Positions 53,072 through 63,034 of a DNA stretch of 64,000 bases are shown here, piece after piece. A program made the position numbers and the translations under genes. Numbering within the stretch: position 1 is the first letter of the stretch; every line of letters starts with the position of its first letter. The stretch is taken from contig NZ_JAHLDV010000002.1 of assembly GCF_018861865.1 (NCBI RefSeq), positions 124,001 through 188,000 of the forward strand, read 5' to 3'. The notes under the pieces were generated by a model, which worked only from the letters and a program-made list of their open reading frames with translations, searched no databases and was not told where the DNA came from. The stretch comes from Clostridium frigoris (GTDB lineage Bacteria; Bacillota; Clostridia; Clostridiales; Clostridiaceae).

Positions 53072-54473
53072 ATATAATATTATTGTAATTGTTATGTTAA
53101 TTACATTAACTACTATAATATTTAATGTGGCTGTCCGAGTGTATTTTAAAAAAGATATATTGAGACAGTTAAATAAAATTGCATCAGGTACCGAGAATAC
53201 TGCACTTGAGCATGGACCAGATTTTTTTCCAGGACCTGAGCGGATGCCCCCTCCAAAGTCACAAAATGATAATGACCTTTTTAAATATTATTCAATGATT
53301 GATGATTCGTTAAAGGAACCTATAAGTGTATTGAATGCGAATGTTATTTTGCTTGATAAAAACAAAAATAGAATTACACCATACAAAGAAAAATCATCTG
53401 ATATTTCGAAGGACCTTATGAGTCGATTTACAAATGAGGTTAATAAATCTAAAACTTTTAGTACTGAAAAATATTTAAATCTTAATTTATCGGGTACTAA
53501 GTACATAGCAATAATAAAACCTGTATTTAATAAAAATTCTTTTGGACTTGGTTGGATAATCATATATTCAAGCCTTGAGAAGATAAATCAATTACAACTT
53601 GGAATTAACTTAATTCTTTTTATTATTCTTCTCTTTTCAGCACTTCTAATTGGAATACTTTCTTCGCGTTTATCAAAGAAGATATCAGATCCTTTTTCTT
53701 TGCTTAATGAGTATATAAGTAATATTGCAGAGAAAAATTTTGGAAGTATTGTTGAAATGCCTATATATGATGAATTAAAAGAATTTGTAGTTAATATAAA
53801 TATTATGTCAGAAAAACTTGAAGTCTATGATAAAGCTCAAAAAACTTTTTTGCAAAATGCATCACATGAATTTAGAAACCCACTTATGTCAATTCAAAGT
53901 TATGCTGAAGGGATAATGTATGATGTTGTGGATAAGAAAATCGCTGCTGATGTTATTATTAATGAAAGTAAACGTATGACACATTTGGTAGAAGATTTAT
54001 TATATTTATCTCGCCTTGATGCGATAGAAGAACATTACCATAGTGATGAACTAAGCATTAGTAAATTAATAAATAGTTGTATTGAACGAATGGAGGTAAT
54101 TGCAAATAAAAATAATATAGTGATTGCGAGTAATGGCTTAAAGGAAGGCATCATGGTTATGGGTGATGAGGATAAATTATCTCGTGCAGTTGCTAATATA
54201 ATTAGCAACTGCATAAGATATGCAAAGAGAACTGTAACTGTCACACTAAAAGTAGTAAATAAGAAGATTGAGATCACAATAGGTGATGATGGCCCTGGAA
54301 TTGATAATAATGAACTCCCTAATATATTTGAAAGATTTTACAAAGGCAAGAAGGGGAATTTTGGATTAGGATTATCTATTAGTAAAAATATAGTAGAAAG
54401 GCACAATGGTAAAATTACTGCTAGGAATTCAGAATTAGGAGCATTGTTCGTAATTGAATTAACAATTTTATAA
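53037..54473 (+). CDS. Membrane sensor histidine kinase
   Basis: A 478-residue kinase with a first membrane helix (about 13-33), an extracytoplasmic region of about 155 residues including a Pro-rich FFPGPERMPPPKSQ, a second helix (about 188-208), HAMP, and a HisKA domain with the phosphorylated His in NASHEFRNPLMSIQSYAEGI. The HATPase has NIISNCIRYA, GDDGPGID and FGLGLSISKNIVERH. AAGGAAGG precedes the ATG, which lies inside the regulator gene. Signal unknown. Confidence 0.92.
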   Translation: MKRNTIKWKIFKYNIIVIVMLITLTTIIFNVAVRVYFKKDILRQLNKIASGTENTALEHGPDFFPGPERMPPPKSQNDNDLFKYYSMIDDSLKEPISVLNANVILLDKNKNRITPYKEKSSDISKDLMSRFTNEVNKSKTFSTEKYLNLNLSGTKYIAIIKPVFNKNSFGLGWIIIYSSLEKINQLQLGINLILFIILLFSALLIGILSSRLSKKISDPFSLLNEYISNIAEKNFGSIVEMPIYDELKEFVVNINIMSEKLEVYDKAQKTFLQNASHEFRNPLMSIQSYAEGIMYDVVDKKIAADVIINESKRMTHLVEDLLYLSRLDAIEEHYHSDELSISKLINSCIERMEVIANKNNIVIASNGLKEGIMVMGDEDKLSRAVANIISNCIRYAKRTVTVTLKVVNKKIEITIGDDGPGIDNNELPNIFERFYKGKKGNFGLGLSISKNIVERHNGKITARNSELGALFVIELTIL

Positions 54474-54525
54474 TTTATAATAAATTATAATATTGGAGAA
54501 GTTTAGTAAAATATATTTTAATATA

Positions 54526-54575
54526 AAAATACGCATAATGTAGTATATATATTGATACTACATTATGCGTATTTT
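54526..54575. terminator. Bidirectional terminator between the kinase gene and the GT-C gene
   Basis: A 21-bp perfect stem (54526-54546 with 54555-54575) with A and T tails on opposite sides, between convergent genes. Confidence 0.92.
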
Positions 54576-54579
54576 ATTT

Positions 54580-55725
54580 TTAATAGCTTTTCTCATTAAG
54601 TAAATGAATTCTAAATGAGTAAATTAAGTCGATTATAACTATAAATAATACTATAGAGGAATCTAATATATAACTAGTTGATGTATGGTACAAAAATGGG
54701 AAATAACATACTAATGAAACAAAAGGTATTATTATAGCAATATAAAATTTCTTTGGAAAAGAAAAGGCATATAGTAGCGAAATTATGTCTGCCATAAAGA
54801 AATATCTCTCATGCATTCTTGGTAACAAAAATGGAATAATTATAGAAAACAATAAGGCTAATTCTATAACATTATCATATTTAATAATTTTTATATATTT
54901 AATACTTACATAAAATATGATAAAAACAACCACAAGAGTAAAAGCAATTCCAATATTACCTATGAGAGTTGTATTGCTAAAGAGCTTATTAGTAAACCAT
55001 TGATATATTGATGGTGCATTAGAAGTTAAAGATGTATACTCGCTGGACTGATTAACATAAATGAGTAAAATATCTTTTAAGGGTCTACCCACAATTAAAC
55101 TAGGTATGCTTAGAACCAAATAGGATATAGGTAAAAGAAGCAAATGATATATTTTAATCCTATTCTTAATTAATAAGATACCAAACAATGGTAGTAAAAA
55201 TATTGCTTGTAGTTTAAAGGATAGTGCAACTCCATAAAATATTAATGATGTGATTGGTTTTTCACGTAATATATAATAGATAGAACCAATAACAAAGGAG
55301 GTAAATATTATATCACATTGAGCCCATACAGACCCGTTAAATATAACTGTAGGAATGAAGAGTAGAAGTCCAAAAGCCAGATAGTTAGCATTTTCATTTT
55401 TATATTTAATATTAACAATTTTAATAACGAAAAAAGCAGCCATTATTTCAAAAACAAAAGTTATCATTTTTACATAGAACAACTTATTTATACCTGTATA
55501 TGTTCCTAGTGTTAATAAGTAAAAATAGGGCGGGGTGTAATCACCTAATGAATTTTTTAAGGCACTAAAGCCACCACCCGTTTTTATAGTATCAAACCAG
55601 CGGCTTACAAAGGAAGTATAGTCTCCACTTGTAAATGGCAAGCCATGAATTCTAACAATTAATGCAAGCCAGACAATACATGTTAATATAATAGACTTTT
55701 TTAATAATTCTTTATTCTTATCCAT
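54580..55725 (-). CDS. Polytopic GT-C-type glycosyltransferase (Gpi18/GT39/GT87-like)
   Basis: A 381-residue membrane protein with about ten helices. The first extracytoplasmic loop has HGLPFTSGDYTSFVSRWFD and LGDYTPPYFYLL, the acidic pattern of polyprenyl-phosphate-dependent GT-C enzymes. MHERYFFMADI near the end (about residue 315) is also typical. Such enzymes move a sugar from a lipid carrier to an outside acceptor. CAGGAGG precedes ATG 55725. Its start overlaps the frameshifted tail of the small upstream gene by 25 bp. With the GT39 pseudogene and the GtrB-like enzyme it suggests a surface-glycosylation set. Confidence 0.8.
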   Translation of the reverse strand: MDKNKELLKKSIILTCIVWLALIVRIHGLPFTSGDYTSFVSRWFDTIKTGGGFSALKNSLGDYTPPYFYLLTLGTYTGINKLFYVKMITFVFEIMAAFFVIKIVNIKYKNENANYLAFGLLLFIPTVIFNGSVWAQCDIIFTSFVIGSIYYILREKPITSLIFYGVALSFKLQAIFLLPLFGILLIKNRIKIYHLLLLPISYLVLSIPSLIVGRPLKDILLIYVNQSSEYTSLTSNAPSIYQWFTNKLFSNTTLIGNIGIAFTLVVVFIIFYVSIKYIKIIKYDNVIELALLFSIIIPFLLPRMHERYFFMADIISLLYAFSFPKKFYIAIIIPFVSLVCYFPFLYHTSTSYILDSSIVLFIVIIDLIYSFRIHLLNEKSY

Positions 55726-56009
55726 AAATATCCTCCTGAGCTTAGTTTTTTATTTCTTGGAACCTCCACTTGGAGGATTTTCGTTAGGTTTAGTACCACT
55801 TTTATTCTTAAAATCACCTTGAGGTCTTGTACCACTTTTTTGTCCAAATTACCTTGTTGCATTTTACCATTTCCACCTTGAGGGAAACTATGGCTAATTG
55901 TTGCATGGCTTGTGGTATATTTGTATGCATATACAAAGGTTCCCATCATGCCTGAAAGAATTATTATAAGTGCTAGGACTAAGATTGATAAATTCTTTTT
56001 TATTTTCAT
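55701..56009 (-). CDS. Small exported or membrane protein with a frameshifted Gly/Pro/Asn-rich tail
   Basis: A 102-residue frame opening with a signal-anchor (KKNLSILVLALIIILSGMMG), then HATISHSFPQGGNGKMQQGN. The rest reads as unlikely Lys/Val/Leu-rich text. One base more at the TTT run near 55850 would restore GQKSGTRPQGDFKNKSGTKP followed by NENPPSGGSKK and a stop at 55750, in keeping with the first part. A one-base deletion is therefore likely. The restored product, about 85 residues, would end 24 bp before the GT-C gene. It resembles the Gly/Ser-rich inserts of the neighbouring GT39 protein; function unknown. Confidence 0.6.
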   Translation of the reverse strand: MKIKKNLSILVLALIIILSGMMGTFVYAYKYTTSHATISHSFPQGGNGKMQQGNLDKKVVQDLKVILRIKVVLNLTKILQVEVPRNKKLSSGGYLWIRIKNY

Positions 56010-56050
56010 TGATGTACCCTCATCTTTCTTGCTCCTTTAAATTTTTTAGT

Positions 56051-56092
56051 AAAAGCAGATTCTATATGTTTTCATACAGAATCTGCTTTTTA
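56051..56092 (-). terminator. Terminator downstream of the GT39 gene
   Basis: AAAAGCAGATTCT (56051-56063) pairs with AGAATCTGCTTTT (56078-56090), with further inner pairing, and a T run on the minus strand. It separates the GT39 pseudogene from the small protein gene. Confidence 0.85.
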
Positions 56093-56116
56093 AAATAAGG
56101 TTAATTATCATTAATA

Positions 56117-58227
56117 TTATTTTGTAGTATCAGCACCTTTTAAATCATATAATGCTTCAGAACTTTGACCACCCATTTGATGCGATTTTGAATTAGTAGT
56201 AGCAGTTGCTGTTTTAGTAGTTGTATTATATTTCCATTTACTCTCGGCAACTAGTGTGCCGGCTTTTTTAGCCCATGTCATAATATCGCTAGTTGAGCCA
56301 CCACCGCCACCTTGGCCTCCAACCATTACATATCTAACTTCTCCACTTTTAACTAGTGCTTTAAACTGAGCGAGTGTTATTGCTTTATCAGTTCCAAAGA
56401 AGCCCCAAGTCATTACAGATTCTCCGGTTTTAATGATTATATCTGATGCAATACCGCTTGTTGATGAAGTTACAAGGATATATTTCGCTGTGCCTTGATT
56501 AGCTTGTAAGAATGTTATTAACTTTGTATTATCAGAAGTTTCTGAGTCTCCCATCCTGAATCTGACGTTTTAGAAAGTATACTTAGTCCTGCAGATGGCA
56601 TTGATCCTGATCCGGCTGTAAACAAAACAGTTCCAGACCATACAGTAGGTGTTATTAGAAGTCCTATTAAAGCAGTGGCTACTAACATCTTTGAAAGTTT
56701 CAAATTATTATTCTTCTTGATCTTAAGGATAATAAGTATTATTGAAGAAACAAAACATAAAATAGATAGGGATATCATTAAAATCTTAGTAATACTAGAA
56801 GTACTGTAGAAGTAAGATAAAACAAATAACTGAGCTACTCCATCTACAATAAGTGTTATTGGTAAGATCCAAGATTTCCATCCGCCTTCAATGTAAAGAT
56901 CCCACATAGAAACAATTCCGATTCCAGCCAGTGCTGCAATTGGTGCTGCAAGCATAGTTAAGTAATAGGGATGAAATAAACCTGTTGTGAAACTGAAATA
57001 TATAAATGAAGGTATTAACCACATTGACCATAATAGTAAATCTAATTTTCTTTTATTATTAAAAGCAGGTTTGAATTTTTCTTTTAATGATGCTGCAAGT
57101 ATCCCGAGAATTGCAATAGGGAATAACCATATTATTTGATCAGACAGACCGGTTGTAACAAACAATCTTGTAACGCTAGAAACCGATTGACCACCATTAT
57201 TGCTACCGCCGCCTTGTCCGCCACCTTGTTTGCCACCTGTTGGCATTTCACCACCACTTGGCATTCCACTAGGTCTAGTGCTTGATGGTGGAGGACCACT
57301 TTGAGCGTTTGCATTAATAGAAGCACTTGAACTGCTAGAGTTAGCTTCAGAAGAACTCGGAGGGGTGCTTGTATTGCTTCCTTTAGTGAGTCCACCTTGA
57401 GTTTTAGCGTTGCCACCACCGCTCTTAGTAGTACTGCTTCCAATTCCAAGTCTTTCAAGTCCATTATGCCCAATTATAAGCTCTAGTTCTGAGTTGTTTG
57501 TACTACTTCCCACGTAAGGTCTGTTTGCTGCAGGTATTAAATCCACAACTATAGCCCATGAGAACGAAACAACAAGTAGAACAAGAGTTCCACAGATAAG
57601 ATGAATTATTCTCTTTTTAAGAGAAATGCTACTTGATAAAAGGTAAACTAAGTATATAGCTGGAATAACCATATAAGATTGAAGCATTTTTATGTTAAAA
57701 CCAATACCTACAATAACTAAACATATTATGAGATATTTGAATTTCCCTTTTTCAGCTGCTATAGAAATAAACCAGCATGCGATTAGAAGGGTTAAAACAA
57801 GTAAGTTATCGCAAGTATTATTTCTACTTACTGCAACAAATATTGGGGTTGTTGCAAGAAATAATGCTGAGAGAAGACCGGCTGTACTTCCAAAAGATCT
57901 CTTAACAATTTTGTATATTACATAAACTGAGATTACTCCTGCAAGAGCCTGTGGAAGAAGAATACTCCACCCACTATATCCAAAGATTTTAGCAGAAATA
58001 GCTTGAAGCCAAAAACCTAAAGGAGGTTTATCAATGGTCACAAAGCTTGCAGGGTCAAAAGATACGAAAAAGAAATTTTTCAAACTCATAGTCATGCTTT
58101 TTACACCGGCAGCATAGTACAGATTAGAATATCCCTCTATGCTTAGATTAGCAAAATTTAAGATTGCAGATAATATTAATATTAATGACAATAAAAATTT
58201 TTCTTTAGAAAGTTTTAATCTTTTCAT
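56117..58227 (-). pseudogene. GT39/YkcB-like membrane glycosyltransferase, frameshifted near its C-terminal domain
   Basis: AAAAGGAGC precedes ATG 58227. The first 569 residues hold an ArnT/PMT-like membrane core (FVTIDKPPLGFWLQAIS; SRNNTCDNLLVL) with a long Gly/Ser/Pro-rich insert (about 265-350), typical of YkcB-type proteins, then further helices. Near 56551 the frame breaks: ILSKTSDSGWETQ runs to a stop at 56518. The other frame from 56554 gives GDSETSDNTKLITFLQANQG and the normal C-terminal domain (VMTWGFFGTDKAITLAQFK; YVMVGGQGGGGG) down to 56117. Adding one base after TCAGG would restore DSGMGDSETSDN. Family members move sugars from polyprenyl phosphate to surface polymers. Its upstream operator matches that of the GtrB-like gene. 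Confidence 0.82.
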
Positions 58228-58398
58228 TTAATTTGCTCCTTTTTAGAATGGCTTGACCATAAAAATAGGCCTTCCAATAATTAGTCTTAGTATATATTTA
58301 TTATCCCCCTATTTTATTTTAAATAAGATTGTATATAATTTATAAGTGAATTACTTATTTCTCTATAAATAAGATTATAATCATAAATTGTAGTAGTA

Positions 58399-58428
58399 GT
58401 ATCAAATAATTATGTGAGCTTTATGTGA
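58399..58428 (-). promoter_or_regulatory. Response-regulator-type direct repeat upstream of the GT39 gene
   Basis: On the minus strand TCACATA occurs at 58428-58422 and 58417-58411, 11 bp apart, followed by ATTTGATACT. This block, 170-200 bp before the start codon, nearly duplicates the one at 48981-49011. It suggests activation by one OmpR-type regulator with -10 TGATACT. Confidence 0.6.
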
Positions 58429-58439
58429 TTATAAAGTAC

Positions 58440-58474
58440 ATAATAAAAGCAATCAACATTTCTGCTGATTGCTC
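58440..58474 (-). terminator. Terminator of the response regulator-kinase operon
   Basis: AGCAATCA (58448-58455) pairs with TGATTGCT (58466-58473); on the minus strand it is followed by TTTTATTA. It lies 5 bp past the kinase stop. Confidence 0.8.
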
Positions 58475-58478
58475 CTGT

Positions 58479-59870
58479 TTATAGAGGATATCTAATTGAA
58501 AAACTAACACCGACATCTCTGTTTGTAACTTCTATTTCTCCGTTATAGTAATTTACAATCTTTTTGCAAATGGCAAGACCAAGACCAAATTTACCCGTTT
58601 TATCTTTATAGAAATTATCAAAAATGTGAGACAGATGTTCCTGAGGTATATGTGGACCATCATTATAGATTTCAACAACTGCAAAATTGCCTTCTTTTTT
58701 TAAGGTTACGCTAATTTTCTCCTTAGCATATCGAAGACTATTATCTAATATGTTTTCAATGGATACCTGGACTTTATCTGCATTTCCACTAATAATAGCT
58801 TCTCCTATATTTAAATCCCATTGTATATTACTATTAACTATTTCAAATCTATTTGTAATATGGTAAAGTAAGCGATGCATATTAATTTCAATATTTTCAA
58901 AGTTATTCTCTAAAACATAATCAAGAGTATTTAAATATAACATTTGTTTAACTTTCTTTTCTAGCCTTAGAGATTCATCCCTTATTATTTCAGCATTTTT
59001 CTCCACTGATTCCACATACACACCATCAATTATAGCCTCAGCATGACTCATAATCACCATAATTGGTGTTTTTAAATCGTGGGATATGCTTTGTAGAAAC
59101 AGTTTCTCTTCTTCATCTCCACGTTTTAATTCTTTTCTCATCATATTCATAGAGATTGCTAGTCTTCCAATTTCATCTTCATTTTTAATTTTAATAGGTT
59201 CTTCCCAATCTTTATGGGATATTCTAACAGTATAATTTTCTAGTTCTTTAAGTGGTTTTGAAATGTAGTTTGCAACCAGTTTAGCACAAAGAAAACCAAT
59301 AGCTATAAATAAGACACCTATTCCAAGCACCATGTAAAGTAGGCTACTATCTTGTTTTTCAGGCACATAGCTTATTAAATATGATGTTCCAGATGTACCA
59401 TATTTAATTGAACTTATAAAGAAAATAAATTTATTATTATTGTATGATTCTTTAATTAGTTTTTCAGAAAGTTTGCCTGGTGTAATGTAACTTGCCATCC
59501 ATATCCTAATATTATTTTCATTAGTTCTAAAACCAGAGTTAACATTACCAGGAGAAACAGGGGGCATTCCGTGAGCTTTATTTACATTCATAATTTCAGC
59601 TATATTATCTTTACCAACACTTACAATGTAATAATCACTATCTTTAAGATTTTTTATTCCGTCATATCTATTAGGTTGGGTAAAATTATTAGCTTTCAAT
59701 AAATAGGCATGTGACACTTTTAAATCTTGAGTTATAGCTTTTTCAGTTATACTTCTAAAAGCGACAAGGTAAAAAATTGAAATACTAAAAATTATTATAA
59801 GTATTATTGCTGTAAAGGTTGTCCATATTCTCATAGTTAGTGATTTAAATTTATAATTAAATTTTTTCAT
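58479..59870 (-). CDS. Membrane sensor histidine kinase
   Basis: A 463-residue kinase with membrane helices at about 15-35 and 180-200, a sensor region with MNVNKAHGMPPVSPGNVNSG, HAMP, HisKA with the phosphorylated His in SISHDLKTPIMVIMSHAEAI, and HATPase with NILDNSLRYA, YNDGPHIPQ and FGLGLAICKKIVNYY. Its ATG overlaps the regulator stop by 4 bp. It is probably the partner of that regulator and controls envelope glycosyltransferase genes just beyond its 3' end. Confidence 0.92.
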   Translation of the reverse strand: MKKFNYKFKSLTMRIWTTFTAIILIIIFSISIFYLVAFRSITEKAITQDLKVSHAYLLKANNFTQPNRYDGIKNLKDSDYYIVSVGKDNIAEIMNVNKAHGMPPVSPGNVNSGFRTNENNIRIWMASYITPGKLSEKLIKESYNNNKFIFFISSIKYGTSGTSYLISYVPEKQDSSLLYMVLGIGVLFIAIGFLCAKLVANYISKPLKELENYTVRISHKDWEEPIKIKNEDEIGRLAISMNMMRKELKRGDEEEKLFLQSISHDLKTPIMVIMSHAEAIIDGVYVESVEKNAEIIRDESLRLEKKVKQMLYLNTLDYVLENNFENIEINMHRLLYHITNRFEIVNSNIQWDLNIGEAIISGNADKVQVSIENILDNSLRYAKEKISVTLKKEGNFAVVEIYNDGPHIPQEHLSHIFDNFYKDKTGKFGLGLAICKKIVNYYNGEIEVTNRDVGVSFSIRYPL

Positions 59871-60553
59871 GATTTGTACACCAATTTATAGCCATAGCCA
59901 TATACTGTTTCTATTGTGAACTTATCTATTTTTTTTCTAAGGCGCCTTATAACATCATCAACAACTCTATCCGAACCAAAATAATCATCACCCCATACAG
60001 TATCCAATATCTGTTCTCTAGATACTAAATTATTTTTATTTTCAATAAAATAATATAGTAGTTCAAATTCTTTTTTAGTTAAAATGACCTCTTCGTTACC
60101 TATAAAAACTGTTCTTTGTTTCTTGCTAATACGGTATCCACCCATGTTTAAGTCATCATTAATTATTGTAACATCTGTATTTTTGGCACCAGAAATTCTC
60201 TCTAAAAGCTTATTAGTTCTAATAATAAGCTCCCTAGGCAAAAATGGTTTTGACAAATAATCATCGCTACCAAGCTCAAGTCCAACCACACGATCAAGTT
60301 CTTCATTTCTTGCAGACATAAAAATAACAGGAGTGTTTTTATTATGAGCTTTAACAGCCTTAATGATTTCATAACCATCAATATCGGGGAGCATTATGTC
60401 TAGTATCCAAAGATCAGGCATATCTTCAATTCTTGCAATAGCTGCATTACCAGTGGAAAAAGTAGTTACGTCGTAACCTTCACGTTCTAAGTATTTTTCA
60501 AGCAAAAGATTTAAACTTATTTCATCTTCAACAAGATATATTTTTTTTGCCAA
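59867..60553 (-). CDS. OmpR-family response regulator
   Basis: A 228-residue regulator with the receiver start KIYLVEDE, the phospho-acceptor in DLWILDIMLPDIDGYE, the Lys in DDYLSKPFLP, and a C-terminal winged helix (LTKKEFELLYYFIENKNNLV; VDDVIRRLRKKIDKF; YGYGYKLVYKS). GAGGTGA precedes ATG 60553. Degenerate 11-bp-period TATGT half-sites at 60678-60701 suggest autoregulation, and stronger ones precede two glycosyltransferase genes. Confidence 0.92.
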   Translation of the reverse strand: MAKKIYLVEDEISLNLLLEKYLEREGYDVTTFSTGNAAIARIEDMPDLWILDIMLPDIDGYEIIKAVKAHNKNTPVIFMSARNEELDRVVGLELGSDDYLSKPFLPRELIIRTNKLLERISGAKNTDVTIINDDLNMGGYRISKKQRTVFIGNEEVILTKKEFELLYYFIENKNNLVSREQILDTVWGDDYFGSDRVVDDVIRRLRKKIDKFTIETVYGYGYKLVYKS

Positions 60554-60677
60554 TTAAATCACCTCACGAATTTTTAATCACTAAGTCATATAATTTATAA
60601 AAAAAGTTAAATATGTACCATATAATACCTTATATTTTATATTCTATCATATAATTCTCAAAACATTTCTATTTATT

Positions 60678-60701
60678 TATGTAAAGATTATGTGTTTTAT
60701 G
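60678..60701 (-). promoter_or_regulatory. Weak direct-repeat operator upstream of the regulator-kinase operon
   Basis: TATGTAA (60678) and TATGTGT (60689) are 11 bp apart, with another TATG at 60698. They resemble the TATGTGA half-sites found before the glycosyltransferase genes, read on the plus strand. The rest of the 325-bp gap 60554-60878 is AT-rich with no other recognised element. Confidence 0.4.
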
Positions 60702-60878
60702 AAGAAAGTATCGAATAACTAGCAAACCACTTTATAAATTGAATAAGGCACGTTAAAATTATATGGAATAGAATATGGTAAAAAATAGAAGAAAAAAGCT
60801 GTTTCATGATTAGATATGTTAATATATAGGGTTACAGAGTATAATAGAGATTATTCGGTTAATAGGAGGATGAGTTTT

Positions 60879-61316
60879 ATGATAAATGTAAATAAGCCAG
60901 TAACTAATCCAGAGTTAGTTGAGAGTATGAATAAATTTATAAATGAGAAAAGTGCAGATAACGAACTTAATCTCATTGAGAAAATAAATCAATCTCATTT
61001 AATGACACCTGTAATAATAAGTGGTGATGTAGAAAATGGGTTAATTCCAGAAGGAACAACAGTTAGTTTTAAAACTATAACGAATACAGATAATGAATCT
61101 TATATCGTTACATTTACAGATGAAGATGAATTATATAAATGGTCAAAGGATAAAGAGCAAACACTAGCATATACATATGATGATTTGAATGGTATTGTTT
61201 TAGAAAATATAAATGAGATAAAGGGATTTGTAATAAATCCATATGGTCAAATATTTATTATTACACCAGAGGTAATGCAGTACTTTTCTAAAAGAAAATC
61301 TGAGATAGTTTTATAA
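60879..61316 (+). CDS. SseB-family N-terminal domain protein
   Basis: ATG 60879 follows AGGAGG at 60864-60869; an ATG at 60870 would overlap that site. The 145-residue protein matches the SseB N-terminal fold: PELVESMNKFINEK, MTPVIISGDVENGL, SYIVTFTDEDELYKWSKD, and GFVINPYGQIFIITPEVMQY, whose NPxG motif is diagnostic. Its function in Firmicutes is unknown. PnuC follows 27 bp later, so it may be cotranscribed with NAD salvage genes. Confidence 0.75.
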   Translation: MINVNKPVTNPELVESMNKFINEKSADNELNLIEKINQSHLMTPVIISGDVENGLIPEGTTVSFKTITNTDNESYIVTFTDEDELYKWSKDKEQTLAYTYDDLNGIVLENINEIKGFVINPYGQIFIITPEVMQYFSKRKSEIVL

Positions 61317-61343
61317 GAAGACACTAAAATTATGAGGGTGAAT

Positions 61344-62027
61344 ATGAAAATTAAGAACTGGAATTTATATGAAATTGTTTGGTTATTGTTTTTTTCAATG
61401 ATCGCAATTATATTAACAATTATATGGAAGGATACTTTGTTTGGATTCTCTGTATTTATAACAGGAGTGTTGTGTGTAATTCTTGCAGCAAAGGGTAGTT
61501 TATGGACATATATTTTTGGCATGTACAATACTTTTGGGTATGCCTACTTAGCTTTTAACAATGGCTTGTTTGGTGAGATGGGTTTAAATCTTTTGTTTTT
61601 TGCACCAATGAATATTGTTGGATTTATAATGTGGAGAAAATGTATGAGTGGAAGTATTGTAGAAATGAAAGGCTTACAGAAAAAGGATAAAGTGTTGACA
61701 GCTATAATTTGTATTCTAGGTAGTTTTGCACTAGGGCTTGCTTTGTCATTTATCAATGGTCAAAATACTCCATATATAGATGCGATAACAGATATATTGT
61801 CAATTGTAGCAACATTTTTAATGGTATGGAGATTTAAGGAACAGTGGTTATTATATATTGTATTAAATATTTTCACTATAGTTATGTGGACTATTAGAAC
61901 AGTAAATGGAAGTCCTGATGGAGTAATGATGATTGTAATGTGGAGTGCATATCTTGTAAATGCGATTTATGGTTATTATAATTGGAATAAAGGCGCAACC
62001 AAAGCTAAGGAGATAAGTTTATTATGA
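61344..62027 (+). CDS. pnuC: PnuC nicotinamide riboside transporter
   Basis: ATG 61344 is preferred, with GAGGG upstream; an ATG at 61332 is also in frame. The 227-residue protein has seven to eight membrane helices and the family stretches WTYIFGMYNTFGYAYLAF, MNIVGFIMWRKC and FKEQWLLYIVLNIFTIVMW. It brings in nicotinamide riboside by facilitated diffusion, driven by phosphorylation inside the cell. That step is supplied by the NadR-like gene, which starts in the last 4 bases of this one (ATGA overlap). Confidence 0.92.
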   Translation: MKIKNWNLYEIVWLLFFSMIAIILTIIWKDTLFGFSVFITGVLCVILAAKGSLWTYIFGMYNTFGYAYLAFNNGLFGEMGLNLLFFAPMNIVGFIMWRKCMSGSIVEMKGLQKKDKVLTAIICILGSFALGLALSFINGQNTPYIDAITDILSIVATFLMVWRFKEQWLLYIVLNIFTIVMWTIRTVNGSPDGVMMIVMWSAYLVNAIYGYYNWNKGATKAKEISLL

Positions 62028-63034
62028 AAAAAATTGGATTAACACTTGGTAAATTTGCACCTTTGCATGTAGGTCACCAATTTATGATTGAGACTGCTTT
62101 AAAGGAAATGGACGAACTAATTATACTTATCTATGACACAAAAGTTACAAAGATACCTCTAAGTGTAAGGGCAGGTTGGATAAAAGAATTATATCCAAGT
62201 GTAACTGTTATTGAAGGATGGGATGGCCCTGAGGGATATTCCAATGATAGGTCTTATGAAATCTTAGAGGAGCAATATATCTTACGTATGCTTGACGGGA
62301 GGGCTGTAACTCATTTTTATTCTAGTGAATTTTATGGTAAACATGTAAGTAAAGCGCTTCTTGCAGTAGATAGAAGAATAGATGAGCCTCGTTTAAGTGT
62401 ACCTATTTCTGGGACAATGATAAGAGAAAACCCCTTTAAATATCGAGAGTATTTAAGCGATGTTGTCTACAAAGATTTAATTACAAAAATAGTCTTTGTA
62501 GGTGCAATGTCGACTGGTAAGTCAACGATAACAGAAGCTTTAGCAAAAAAATATAAAACCACATATGCAAGTGAATATGGGAGAGATTATTGGACAAACC
62601 ATCAAGTAGATAGACGTATAAGTTTTGATTCATTTGATGAAATTGCTATAGGTCATATTAAACGTGAAGATGAAGCTATACAAAAGGCGAATAAGTGTTT
62701 TTTTGTAGATACTAATGCAATAACTACTTATATGTATGCGCTTGATTATCATGGCACTGCTCCAAAATGCCTTACCCAGATTGCACTAGAAAATTCAAAG
62801 AGATATGACATATTTTTTCTATGTGATGATGATATTCCTTATGATGATACTTGGGATAGAAGTGGTGATCAAAAGCGTAAGGTGTTCCATCAGCAAATCA
62901 TTTCTGATTTACATGAACGTAGAATACCATATATTGTACTTCGTGGTAGTTTGGAGGAACGGTTAAAAATAGTTGACAAAGTTCTTGCTGAATTCCAAAA
63001 ATATAATAATTATTTTGGGGAAAATAAATTATGA
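62024..63034 (+). CDS. nadR: NadR-like NMN adenylyltransferase/ribosylnicotinamide kinase
   Basis: A 336-residue bifunctional enzyme. The N-terminal nucleotidyltransferase domain (about 1-150) has GLTLGKFAPLHVGHQFMIE with the HXGH motif, and VPISGTMIRENPFKY. The C-terminal kinase domain (about 155-336) has Walker A GAMSTGKST and FVDTNAITTYMY. It phosphorylates nicotinamide riboside to NMN and adenylates it to NAD. The N-terminal DNA-binding domain of E. coli NadR is absent, so no repressor function is expected. AAGGAG lies within pnuC. The two genes form a translationally coupled salvage unit. Confidence 0.92.
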   Translation: MKKIGLTLGKFAPLHVGHQFMIETALKEMDELIILIYDTKVTKIPLSVRAGWIKELYPSVTVIEGWDGPEGYSNDRSYEILEEQYILRMLDGRAVTHFYSSEFYGKHVSKALLAVDRRIDEPRLSVPISGTMIRENPFKYREYLSDVVYKDLITKIVFVGAMSTGKSTITEALAKKYKTTYASEYGRDYWTNHQVDRRISFDSFDEIAIGHIKREDEAIQKANKCFFVDTNAITTYMYALDYHGTAPKCLTQIALENSKRYDIFFLCDDDIPYDDTWDRSGDQKRKVFHQQIISDLHERRIPYIVLRGSLEERLKIVDKVLAEFQKYNNYFGENKL

